This document shows positions 1-7,059 of a stretch of 7,755 bases of DNA, piece by piece. This DNA comes from Cryomorphaceae bacterium (GTDB lineage: Bacteria; Bacteroidota; Bacteroidia; Flavobacteriales; Schleiferiaceae). Both the position numbers and the translations under genes were made by a program. Location: NCBI GenBank assembly GCA_003507115.1, contig DNWN01000092.1, positions 269 through 8,023 on the forward strand, in the 5' to 3' direction. Numbering within the stretch: position 1 is the stretch's first letter; every line of letters begins with the position of its first letter. The notes beneath the pieces were generated by a model. It saw only the letters and a list, made by a program, of their open reading frames with translations, did not search any database and was not told the origin of the DNA.

Positions 1-1104
1 CTCGTAAGCTCCAAGGACGATAGCCCACTTGGGGGTGCGGCCGTGAAAATTACAGGCAACGACGGCTTTAGCCAAGTCGTACAAACGAGCAAAGACGGAT
101 CCTTTGTGTTGGAATCCGACGATTTGAGCGGCGATGTCGTCTACAGCTTCTCCTTTGAGAAAAAGAAATTCTTGAACGCTGGAGCACGTGCCAACACGCA
201 CGCCCTGGCGCTCGAGGCGTTCAATTACATGGAGGCCCAAAACGTCTACATGCACACCGTCGAGGTCAAGGCCAAGATGGACCCCATCGAGATCCCTATC
301 GTTCTTCCCGACGTGTACTTCGCCTTGGCGAAATGGGATTTGAATGACCAGGCTCGTGCGGCGCTCGACACCGTGGTCAAGACCCTGACCCTCAATCCCA
401 ACATTGTCATCGAACTGCGTTCACACACGGATTACCGCGATGTGGATGAGAAAAACGTGGTGCTTTCTCAGCATCGTGCCGACACCTCCGTCAGCTACTT
501 GATTTCCCGCGGCATTCACCCGGACCGCTTAGTGGCCTTGGGTATGGGCGAGAGCCAACCTTTTGAAATTCCTCAGGGATACAAAGGGCTAGGTTCAGAT
601 GTCTTTCCGACGGGTACGCAATTGACGGAGCGCAACATTCGTAAAATGTCTCCGGCCCAGCAGGAAGTGGCCAACCAAATCAACCGCCGTACGGACTTCC
701 GCGTCATCCGTGACGACTATGTTCCCCCCGTGGACGAAGCGGCCCTGGCTGCCGCAGCCGAAGAACAGGCCAAGGAAGATGCCAAGCCCGTGATCGGACA
801 GATGTACACGGTGCAGGAGCGCGACACCTACACGACGATTTGCCGCAACAACAACATCACGATTTCGGACTTGAAGCGTCTGAACGGTGGATTGCGCGGC
901 GTACGTCCCTTCCCCGGTATGGTGCTCAAGGTGACGGCGAAAGGCGACTATACGGACTACGACAAAACCCACCGTCAGGTGGCGGTGGGCGAGTCCTTCA
1001 GGTCTATTGCCAAGGAATTGGGTATGAAACCCAAAGAATTGGAGGCCCTCAATCCGGAGTACGAAGACGAGCTTCCCGCAGGCACCTACATCCGCATTCA
1101 GTAA
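1..1104 (+). CDS. OmpA-family envelope protein with two C-terminal LysM domains (5' end outside window)
   Basis: Partial gene, open from base 1; the start lies upstream, and the GTG at 43 is internal because the frame and the domain continue to its left. Of the 367 visible residues, about 1-75 look like a carboxypeptidase-regulatory-like beta sandwich (SPLGGAAV, SKDGSFVL). Residues 100-235 are an OmpA C-terminal peptidoglycan-binding domain with KWDL, SHTD (D144) and LSQHRAD (R159); the 15-residue D-to-R spacing matches the diaminopimelate-binding pair known in OmpA proteins. It carries the insertion before NRRTDFRV that is usual in Bacteroidota members. An Ala/Glu-rich linker follows, then two LysM domains at about 268-310 (YTVQERDTYTTIC) and 324-366 (RQVAVGESFRSIAKELG). 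The CRD-OmpA order resembles PorE of the type IX secretion system, but PorE ends at OmpA. The inferred role is anchoring an outer-membrane or periplasmic complex to peptidoglycan. Family assignment is firm; the PorE relationship is tentative because any TPR or PD40 part would be off-window. Confidence 0.9.
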   Translation, partial: LVSSKDDSPLGGAAVKITGNDGFSQVVQTSKDGSFVLESDDLSGDVVYSFSFEKKKFLNAGARANTHALALEAFNYMEAQNVYMHTVEVKAKMDPIEIPIVLPDVYFALAKWDLNDQARAALDTVVKTLTLNPNIVIELRSHTDYRDVDEKNVVLSQHRADTSVSYLISRGIHPDRLVALGMGESQPFEIPQGYKGLGSDVFPTGTQLTERNIRKMSPAQQEVANQINRRTDFRVIRDDYVPPVDEAALAAAAEEQAKEDAKPVIGQMYTVQERDTYTTICRNNNITISDLKRLNGGLRGVRPFPGMVLKVTAKGDYTDYDKTHRQVAVGESFRSIAKELGMKPKELEALNPEYEDELPAGTYIRIQ

Positions 1105-1115
1105 GCCGGGCATCG

Positions 1116-1123
1116 TACCTTTG
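1116..1123 (+). promoter_or_regulatory. Bacteroidota -7 promoter box TACCTTTG before purM
   Basis: This is a perfect match to TAnnTTTG, the -7 element of the Bacteroidota primary sigma factor. The purM ATG begins 5 bases after the box, about where transcription should start, so the message would have no leader or almost none. No clear TTG -33 element is visible at the usual distance; only the weak ATTC near 1096-1099 is there. The box lies in the 23-base gap after the OmpA gene, so it would separate the purM operon from that gene. Confidence 0.65.
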
Positions 1124-1127
1124 TGGT

Positions 1128-2303
1128 ATGGAGCAAAGTGCACGGTATGCAGGCCGCGGGGTGTCCTCGGGCAAAGAAGATGTACATCAGGCCATTGCGA
1201 ACATAGACAAGGGGCTCTTCCCGAAGGCCTTCTGTAAAATTGTCCCGGATGACTTGACCGGTAGCCTCGAGCATTGTTTGGTGATGCACGCCGATGGTGC
1301 GGGTACAAAATCCTCCCTGGCCTACATGTACTGGAAGGAGACGGGCGACCTCTCTGTCTGGCGCGGAATTGCCCAAGACGCCGTCATTATGAATGTCGAT
1401 GACCTCCTCTGTGTGGGCGCGACGGGACCCATTTTGCTTTCCAGCACCATTGGCCGAAACAAAAACCGCATTCCAGGCGAAGTCATCGCGGCCCTCATTG
1501 AAGGTACCGAGTCCGTATTGGCGGATTTGCGCGCCAACGGCGTGGACATTCGCTCCACGGGCGGCGAGACGGCGGATGTGGGCGACTTGGTCCGCACCAT
1601 CATTGTGGACAGTACCGTCGTCGCACGAATGCGCCGAGATGAAGTCATTGACAATGCCGGCATCGCTCCGGGTCAAGTCATCGTCGGCTTGTCTTCCTAT
1701 GGCCAAGCGACCTACGAGCACGAGTACAACGGAGGCATGGGGTCCAATGGACTGACCTCGGCCCGCCACGACGTATTCCACCACCTCCTGGCGGAGCGCT
1801 ATCCCGAAAGCTTTGACGCCGAAATCGATCCCTCCTTGGTCTATTCGGGGACCAAATCCTTGACCGATGCCATTGCAGGCAGTCCACTGGACGCGGGCAA
1901 GCTCGTCTTGTCACCTACGCGGACCTATGCCCCCATTATTGTGGCGCTGCTCCGGACCCTTCGCCCGCACATTGGGGGAATGGTCCACTGTTCAGGCGGC
2001 GCCCAAACCAAGGTCCTGCACTTTGCCACACAGGGCAAGATCATCAAGGACAATCTCTTCCCGATTCCGCCCCTGTTCACCTTGATTCAATCCGAGTCGA
2101 ACACGTCTTGGCGCGAAATGTATCGCGTCTTCAACATGGGCCACCGCATGGAAATTTATATGGATCCCGCGCACGCCCAGGAGGCCATTCGCATATCAAA
2201 GCAGTTTGGTGTGGATGCCCAAATCATTGGCCGGGTCGAACCCCATGCCACGCCTGAGGTGCACCTCAAGGCCCCCGATGGCTGGCAGATTTACACCGCG
2301 TAA
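1128..2303 (+). CDS. purM: Phosphoribosylformylglycinamidine cyclo-ligase (AIR synthase), Bacteroidota type
   Basis: Predicted to make aminoimidazole ribonucleotide from formylglycinamidine ribonucleotide with ATP, the fifth step of purine synthesis, in the cytoplasm. The 391-residue protein shows PurM signatures: HADGAGTKS (54-62), the nucleotide-binding glycine/threonine loop; MNVDDLLCVGA (88-98); GGETADVGD (145-153); and FNMGHRMEI (335-343), which corresponds to FNMGxGM in classical PurM. It is longer than the usual 345 or so residues and diverges between motifs, as in the Bacteroidota proteins annotated AIR-synthase-related. The open frame extends left to 840 but overlaps the OmpA gene there. 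ATG 1128 is chosen because the SARYAGRGVSSGKEDVH N-terminus matches the family and the promoter box sits immediately upstream. No Shine-Dalgarno is present. The gene ends 3 bases before prfA. The superfamily also holds HypE, ThiL and SelD, but the motifs favour PurM. Confidence 0.9.
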   Translation: MEQSARYAGRGVSSGKEDVHQAIANIDKGLFPKAFCKIVPDDLTGSLEHCLVMHADGAGTKSSLAYMYWKETGDLSVWRGIAQDAVIMNVDDLLCVGATGPILLSSTIGRNKNRIPGEVIAALIEGTESVLADLRANGVDIRSTGGETADVGDLVRTIIVDSTVVARMRRDEVIDNAGIAPGQVIVGLSSYGQATYEHEYNGGMGSNGLTSARHDVFHHLLAERYPESFDAEIDPSLVYSGTKSLTDAIAGSPLDAGKLVLSPTRTYAPIIVALLRTLRPHIGGMVHCSGGAQTKVLHFATQGKIIKDNLFPIPPLFTLIQSESNTSWREMYRVFNMGHRMEIYMDPAHAQEAIRISKQFGVDAQIIGRVEPHATPEVHLKAPDGWQIYTA

Positions 2304-2306
2304 GCC

Positions 2307-3386
2307 ATGGATCTTCTCACGAAGCTCGATGCCATCCACGTTCGCTACGAGGAAGTGAATGACTTGCTCATGCAGCCCGAATTGGCCGCCGATCGACAGC
2401 GCTTTGTTCGCCTGCACCGCGAATTCAAAGATTTGCAGGCCGTCATGGAAGCGCGCCAGCGCTATGAAGAACTGACGGGCCGCTTGGCGGAAGCCAAAGA
2501 CCTGATTGCCACAGAAAAAGATCCGGAAATGCGCGACATGGCGCACGAGGAACTTTCAACCATTCAACCGGCCATCGAAGCCCTCATCACCGAAATCCAG
2601 CAACTTCTGATTCCCAAAGATCCGGAGGACGCCAAGGACGCCGTGTTGGAAGTACGGGCGGGCACGGGGGGTGATGAAGCGGGCCTTTTCGCCGGCGAGC
2701 TCCTGCGCATGTACCTCCGATTCATCGAAGAACGCGGGTGGACCTATGAACTCTTGAGCGCGACAGAAGGCTCGGCCGGCGGATACAAGGAAGCGAGCAT
2801 TCAGGTTCGTGGGGAAGACGTATACGGCACCCTCAAATATGAGTCCGGTGTCCACCGGGTGCAACGCGTGCCCGCGACGGAGTCGCAGGGCCGCGTCCAT
2901 ACCTCGGCCGCCACGGTGGCCGTCCTACCAGAAGCTGATGAATTGGACGTGGTGATTCGGGATGTCGACATCCGCAAGGACACCTTCCGCTCGAGTGGAG
3001 CAGGAGGGCAGCACGTCAATAAGACTGAATCCGGCGTTCGTTTGACCCACTTTCCCACGGGATTGGTCGTGGAATGCCAGGACGGCCGCTCCCAGCACCA
3101 AAACTATGACCGGGCGCTGACCGTCCTACGGGCCCGAATTTGGGACCAAGCGCGCGCCGCACAAGATGCGGAAGTGGCCCAGAAACGCAAGACCTTGGTG
3201 AGCACAGGAGACCGTTCGGCCAAAATTCGGACCTACAATTTCCCCCAAGGGCGCGTCACCGACCACCGCATTGGTTTGACCCTGTACAATTTGACCGAGG
3301 TGATGAATGGCCAAGTCGGTAAGTTTATGGATGAATTGCGCATGGCAGAGAATGCTGAGCGCCTCAAAGAAGGAAGCGGAGAATGA
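2307..3386 (+). CDS. prfA: Peptide chain release factor 1
   Basis: Class I release factor that reads UAA and UAG in the ribosomal A site and triggers hydrolysis of peptidyl-tRNA. It is 359 residues, the normal RF1 length. The N-terminal helical domain (about 1-105) is the part contacted by PrmC and the ribosome. RVPATESQGR contains the PAT tripeptide (189-191), the stop-codon-reading motif that marks RF1 (RF2 has SPF). GAGGQHVNKTESG carries the catalytic GGQ at 233-235, whose glutamine is normally methylated by PrmC. No frameshift element is present, as expected for RF1 but not RF2. The start ATG is 3 bases after the purM stop, with no Shine-Dalgarno, so translation is probably coupled to purM. 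The stop TGA overlaps the pyrF ATG by 4 bases. Confidence 0.98.
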   Translation: MDLLTKLDAIHVRYEEVNDLLMQPELAADRQRFVRLHREFKDLQAVMEARQRYEELTGRLAEAKDLIATEKDPEMRDMAHEELSTIQPAIEALITEIQQLLIPKDPEDAKDAVLEVRAGTGGDEAGLFAGELLRMYLRFIEERGWTYELLSATEGSAGGYKEASIQVRGEDVYGTLKYESGVHRVQRVPATESQGRVHTSAATVAVLPEADELDVVIRDVDIRKDTFRSSGAGGQHVNKTESGVRLTHFPTGLVVECQDGRSQHQNYDRALTVLRARIWDQARAAQDAEVAQKRKTLVSTGDRSAKIRTYNFPQGRVTDHRIGLTLYNLTEVMNGQVGKFMDELRMAENAERLKEGSGE

Positions 3387-4204
3387 CACGAGCCCAATTG
3401 ATTGCCCAGATTCAAGCGAAGAAATCCGTCCTCTGCGTTGGATTGGACCCGGACATGGATAAAATGCCGGCGCATTTTCCGCGCACGGCGGAGGGCTTGG
3501 CCAACTTTTGCTGCGCCATCATAGATGCCACCGCGCCCTATGCCGTGGCCTACAAACCCAATTTGGCCTTTTTCGAAGCCTTGGGGGTTGCCGGTTGGCA
3601 GGCCTTGGCGCGGGTGGCGGACCATTTGCGCCGCTACCCCCATCATTTGAGCATCGCCGACGCCAAGCGTGGCGATATCGGCAATACCGCGACGAAATAC
3701 GCCCAGGGCATCTTGAATGAACTGGGATTTGATTCCATCACCGTAGCTCCCTACATGGGGCAGGATAGTTTGCAACCCTTTGCGCTACCGGGGAAATGGG
3801 GCATCGCCCTGGGCCTCACGAGCAACCCGGGGGCCAACGACTTTCAGCTTCAGCCGATGGCCGATGGCCGTCCGCTCTATGCCCATGTTTTGGATGCCTA
3901 CCGCGCTTGGATGTCTCCAGAGCAATGGATGGTGGTTGTCGGTGCGACGCGCCCCGAAGGCCTCGCTTCGGTCCGGGCCCAGCTTCCCGAGCACTTCTTC
4001 TTGGTTCCCGGGGTTGGGGCCCAGGGCGGAACGGTCAAGGATGTCATGCGCGCTGGGGCGATTCCCGGTGATCTGGGCCTGCTGATTAATTCCTCCCGCG
4101 GAATTCTTTATGCCAGTGCCGGAGCAGATTTTGCGGAAGCTGCCGCCGCCGAGGCAGAGCGCTTGGTTGCGGAGATGCAAACCCATTGGCCTGCCGAGGC
4201 ATGA
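3383..4204 (+). CDS. pyrF: Orotidine 5'-phosphate decarboxylase, long (type 2) form
   Basis: Converts OMP to UMP, the last step of pyrimidine synthesis. The 273-residue protein starts MTRAQLIAQIQAKKSVLCVG and belongs to the longer bacterial PyrF group, not the 230-residue E. coli-like group. Active-site parts are visible: GLDPD (20-24), YKPN with K58, IADAKRGDIGNT with the catalytic D93-K95-D98 array, the phosphate-loop stretch VPGVGAQGG (208-216), and NSSRGILYAS (236-245) with R239 for phosphate binding. The ATG lies inside ATGA, overlapping the prfA stop; GGAAGCGGAG just upstream is purine-rich but is also prfA coding sequence. The last codons overlap the start of the next gene in another ATGA. 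All key residues are intact, so the enzyme should be active. Confidence 0.97.
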   Translation: MTRAQLIAQIQAKKSVLCVGLDPDMDKMPAHFPRTAEGLANFCCAIIDATAPYAVAYKPNLAFFEALGVAGWQALARVADHLRRYPHHLSIADAKRGDIGNTATKYAQGILNELGFDSITVAPYMGQDSLQPFALPGKWGIALGLTSNPGANDFQLQPMADGRPLYAHVLDAYRAWMSPEQWMVVVGATRPEGLASVRAQLPEHFFLVPGVGAQGGTVKDVMRAGAIPGDLGLLINSSRGILYASAGADFAEAAAAEAERLVAEMQTHWPAEA

Positions 4205-5088
4205 AAAAGCGCATTCTCATTACGGGGGCGAACGGCCTGTTGGGCCAATCCCTCTTGCATGCAAACCAGGGCCGCTTTGATCTCTGCGCGACAGGTCGCG
4301 GGGTGGTGCGGGGCGATTTGCAAGGAGCGGTGTACGAAGTCCTCGATACGACGTCGCCCGAAGACTATGCGCGGGCCTTTGCGGCCTTTCGGCCCGATGT
4401 GGTGATCCACGGGGCGGCGATGACCCAAGTGGATGATTGCGAACGTCAACCCGATCTCTGCCAACAACTCAATGTGGATGCGACGGCCCACTGCATTGCG
4501 GCCTGCGAAGCGGTGGGGGCGCACCTCATTTTCATCAGTACGGACTTCATTTTTGACGGGACGGCGGGTCCATACACCGAAGAGGCCGCGGCCCATCCTT
4601 TGTCGGTTTATGGGCAATCCAAAGCCGATGCAGAGGCGCTCGTGCGGGCGGCCACCTGCCCGTGGTCCATCGCGCGCACTGTGCTGGTCATTGGCTATGT
4701 GCCCGGGTTGAGCCGTAGCAACATCATCCTATGGGCGCGGGGGGCCTTCCAACGTGGAGAGCGCATTCGCGTGGTCGATGACCAAGTGCGGAGCCCGACC
4801 TGGTCCATGGATTTGGCGGAGGGCTGCCTGCTCATCGCCGAAAAAGGCGCCACGGGGATTTACCACCTTTCTGGCCCGGAAACAATGACCATCTATGCCC
4901 TGGTGGAGCGGGTAGCGGCCCATGGCGGCTATGACGTTAGTCTGATGGACCGAGTGGACAGCGCCACCTTGGGGCAACCCGCCAAGCGCCCCCCCATAAC
5001 GGGCTTTGACATTCGGAAGGCCCAAAAAGATTTAGGCTTCGCCCCCCATACTTTGCAGGAGGTCTTGGATGTGATTCCCTATATTTGA
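4201..5088 (+). CDS. RmlD-like SDR sugar-nucleotide reductase (dTDP-4-dehydrorhamnose reductase family)
   Basis: Extended short-chain dehydrogenase/reductase of 295 residues. ITGANGLLGQS (7-17) is the GxxGxxG NAD(P)-binding loop after the first beta strand. HGAAMTQVDDCE (70-81) matches the RmlD-type GAAxTxVDxxE segment. STDFIFDG (113-120) corresponds to STDYVFDG, and T114, Y137 and K141 form the catalytic triad. DDQVRSPTWSMDLA (193-206) is the conserved substrate-side segment. The family reduces dTDP-4-keto-6-deoxyhexoses for surface polysaccharide. No other rhamnose genes are near, so the exact substrate is unknown and a generic NAD(P)-dependent oxidoreductase is possible. The start is the ATG in the ATGA overlap with pyrF; an in-frame TTG at 4186 would only add five residues inside pyrF. 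It looks like the last gene of the purM operon. Confidence 0.85.
   Translation: MKKRILITGANGLLGQSLLHANQGRFDLCATGRGVVRGDLQGAVYEVLDTTSPEDYARAFAAFRPDVVIHGAAMTQVDDCERQPDLCQQLNVDATAHCIAACEAVGAHLIFISTDFIFDGTAGPYTEEAAAHPLSVYGQSKADAEALVRAATCPWSIARTVLVIGYVPGLSRSNIILWARGAFQRGERIRVVDDQVRSPTWSMDLAEGCLLIAEKGATGIYHLSGPETMTIYALVERVAAHGGYDVSLMDRVDSATLGQPAKRPPITGFDIRKAQKDLGFAPHTLQEVLDVIPYI
5080..5087 (+). promoter_or_regulatory. Bacteroidota -7 promoter box TATATTTG before the transporter operon
   Basis: Perfect TAnnTTTG match overlapping the TGA stop of the reductase gene. Transcription would start near 5091-5094, giving a leader of about 11-14 bases before the transporter ATG at 5105. A -33 partner is poor: TTTG at 5052-5055 is 24 bases away and TTG at 5065-5067 is 12 bases away, neither ideal. 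A 5-bp inverted repeat (TCCCT 5076-5080 and AGGGA 5088-5092) brackets the box. Confidence 0.5.
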
Positions 5089-5104
5089 GGGATATCCAAA
5101 AAAC

Positions 5105-6925
5105 ATGAGTTCAGAAACACAATCATGGGGTTCACGGGTGGGCCTCATTCTCGCTATGGCAGGAAATGCCGTGGGACTAGGAAACTTCCTTCGATTCCCG
5201 GTACAAGCCGTCCAAAACGGGGGAGGCACCTTTATCATTCCCTACCTCGTTTGTTTTCTCCTCATGGGGATTCCCTTGCTGTGGATTGAATGGTCCTCCG
5301 GTCGCTATGGCGGGAAGTCCGGCAACCACTCCACGCCCTTTATCCTCGGCTCGATGGGTCGACGCAAATTCTGGCGCTACTTCGGCGTATTTGGGATTTA
5401 CACCAACATCGCGGTGGCGGCCTACTATTGCTACATCGAAAGCTGGACTTTGTCCTATGTCTTCCACTCCTTGGCCCAAACCTTTACCGGCATGAGCCAA
5501 ACGGAGGTCGCGGCCTTCTTTAACACCTACGTGGACATATCGCAAAACACCCTGGGTATTCCTTACGAAGCGGTCTTCTTCTACGTGCTCTGTCTCGTTC
5601 TCAATACCTGGATTCTCTCCAAAGGCCTCAAAGGCGGGGTGGAAAAAGTGGCCAAAATCGGCATGCCTCTGCTGATCCTCTTCGGCGTATTCTTGGCGAT
5701 TCGGGCCCTAACCCTGGGCGCTTCGGGCGCTTCAGAGGGATGTTTGGACTGCGATTCCTCCTTGGGCCTAAACTTCTTGTGGGAGCCCCAATTTGACTCT
5801 TTGACCAACTTTAATGTGTGGCTCGCAGCCGCAGGACAAATCTTCTTCACTCTCTCCGTGGGCATGGGAACCATCCATTGCTATGCGGCCTATGTTCGCC
5901 CGAAGGACGACATCGCGCTCAATGCGATGACCGCCGGTTGGATGAATGGTTTCGTGGAGATCGTGTTGGGCGCCTCCATTGTGATCCCGATTGCCGTCGG
6001 TTACCTGGGTCTGGATTGGGTGAAAGAAAACGCCGGCTTCTCCATGGCCTTCCAAACGATGCCCTTCCTCTTCGGAAAGTGGGGGGTCGCCTTGGGAACC
6101 CTGGCCGGAGTGATGTGGTTTGGCTTGCTCTTCTTTGCGGGCATCACCAGCTCTTTGGCGATGGGTACACCGTGGATGGGCTTTATGCAGGACGAATTTG
6201 GCTTCAGCATCAAGAAATCCGCCATGACCTTTGGTTTGGTCACCTTGGTCATGGGACTGCCCACGGTATTATTTTACAATGAGGGTGTCTTTGACCAATA
6301 TGATTATTGGGGGGCCACCGTCGGCATTGTCATCTTTGCACTGGCCGAATCTATACTCTTCTCGTGGGTCTTCGGCATCGACAAGGGCTGGGATGAAATC
6401 AACGCCGGTTCGGACATTACCCTGCCGCGCATTTACAAACCCATCATCAAGTTTGTCACACCGACCATCTTGCTGGTCATCTTTGTGATGAGCCTGATCA
6501 CCCCCAAGAACAACGATTACGCGAACGCCCTCGAAAATGGCTGGGAACTGGACGAAGGATCCATTATTGGTCGGGCGATGAATATGAGTCGCCCCTATAA
6601 CCGGGTATCCTTTGCAGACCACTTTGAAACCGAACACGCGGGGGTGGTGGAACTCCAAACCCAAGAGGAAGGCTTTGCCGTCATCGTGCACGAAACGGAT
6701 GCGCCCGAGGAGATCGCGGCGATGTATGTCTTTACCGAAGACGACCAAGCGCCCATGGTCCGCGAGGGCGAAGTCATCACGGCGGGCCAGCCCATCGCAT
6801 CGGGATCATTCTTGAATGATATTTTTTACATTCATCTAGCCCGGTTCATGTTGATCGGCCTATTTATCTTTATTAGTGCGCTCGTATGGCGTGCCTCTAA
6901 GAACCGAACAAACAACGAATCATGA
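5105..6925 (+). CDS. LeuT-type sodium-coupled amino-acid transporter (NSS/SNF family) with large periplasmic insertion
   Basis: Inner-membrane Na+ symporter of the neurotransmitter:sodium symporter family, 606 residues. The first 115 residues align without gaps to Aquifex LeuT (WGSRVGLILAMAGNAVGLGN), so its numbering carries over: G20, A22, V23 and N27 for sodium, R30 of the outer gate, V104 and Y108 of the substrate pocket. Later equivalents are Q245, F248, T249, S251 (TM6), N281 (Na1), A345, T348, S349 (Na2) and D400 (gate). E285 matches LeuT E290, predicting chloride independence. Pocket residues F259 and I359 of LeuT are Met here (M254, M353). The loop between TM11 (444-467) and TM12 (580-596) has about 110 residues, against about 20 in LeuT. 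The substrate is probably a hydrophobic or small neutral amino acid, not decided by sequence. The A-rich stretch before the ATG fits Bacteroidota initiation; there is no Shine-Dalgarno. It is coupled by ATGA to the small-subunit gene. Confidence 0.95.
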   Translation: MSSETQSWGSRVGLILAMAGNAVGLGNFLRFPVQAVQNGGGTFIIPYLVCFLLMGIPLLWIEWSSGRYGGKSGNHSTPFILGSMGRRKFWRYFGVFGIYTNIAVAAYYCYIESWTLSYVFHSLAQTFTGMSQTEVAAFFNTYVDISQNTLGIPYEAVFFYVLCLVLNTWILSKGLKGGVEKVAKIGMPLLILFGVFLAIRALTLGASGASEGCLDCDSSLGLNFLWEPQFDSLTNFNVWLAAAGQIFFTLSVGMGTIHCYAAYVRPKDDIALNAMTAGWMNGFVEIVLGASIVIPIAVGYLGLDWVKENAGFSMAFQTMPFLFGKWGVALGTLAGVMWFGLLFFAGITSSLAMGTPWMGFMQDEFGFSIKKSAMTFGLVTLVMGLPTVLFYNEGVFDQYDYWGATVGIVIFALAESILFSWVFGIDKGWDEINAGSDITLPRIYKPIIKFVTPTILLVIFVMSLITPKNNDYANALENGWELDEGSIIGRAMNMSRPYNRVSFADHFETEHAGVVELQTQEEGFAVIVHETDAPEEIAAMYVFTEDDQAPMVREGEVITAGQPIASGSFLNDIFYIHLARFMLIGLFIFISALVWRASKNRTNNES

Positions 6926-7059
6926 GTACTAGCGCATTTTGGATGATGGTCATTACGCAGGTCACCGTCACCTGTATCACGGGATATTTCTTCTTGAAGG
7001 TGCTTCGTACGCCTCCAAATTCCGAACCAGACTCCTACGAGGACAACGATTTGGAATGA
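6922..7059 (+). CDS. MetS-like small subunit of an NSS transporter (45 residues)
   Basis: A short gene whose ATG overlaps the transporter stop and whose TGA overlaps the next ATG, both as ATGA. The 45-residue product begins MSTSAFWMMVITQ and has one predicted membrane helix (about 5-26), then a basic turn (KVLRT), two prolines and an acidic tail (EPDSYEDNDLE). The N-terminal (S/T)TSAxxMM pattern, single helix and position directly after an SNF transporter match the MetS small-subunit family, known from MetPS of Corynebacterium glutamicum, where the small subunit is needed for methionine/alanine uptake. By inference it binds the LeuT-like protein in the inner membrane. It is short enough to be missed by automatic gene callers. 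Family assignment rests on pattern and context, not on a search. Confidence 0.85.
   Translation: MSTSAFWMMVITQVTVTCITGYFFLKVLRTPPNSEPDSYEDNDLE

Noticed and set aside
840..1127. N-terminal extension of purM
   Set aside because: The extra 96 codons overlap the LysM region of the OmpA gene in another frame and give a Gln/Arg/Gly-rich sequence unlike PurM; ATG 1128 fits the family N-terminus.
595..1308. Minus-strand open frame of 237 codons
   Set aside because: It is antisense to the OmpA/LysM gene and the purM start, has low-complexity Arg/His/Gly composition and no recognisable domain; a shadow of GC-rich coding DNA.
1098..1784. Minus-strand open frame of 228 codons
   Set aside because: Lies opposite clearly conserved PurM motifs and shows no family features of its own.
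3366..3382. GGAAGCGGAG as a Shine-Dalgarno for pyrF
   Set aside because: It is within prfA coding sequence and is a weak purine-rich match; coupling through the ATGA overlap explains initiation better.
5076..5092. Hairpin TCCCT-N7-AGGGA as a terminator between the reductase and transporter genes
   Set aside because: Only 5 bp of stem with no T-tract, and it overlaps a promoter box; too weak to call.
6939..7055. N-terminal extension of the Trp-rich protein
   Set aside because: It would overlap the MetS-like gene almost entirely; ATG 7056 in the ATGA overlap, followed directly by a membrane helix, is better.
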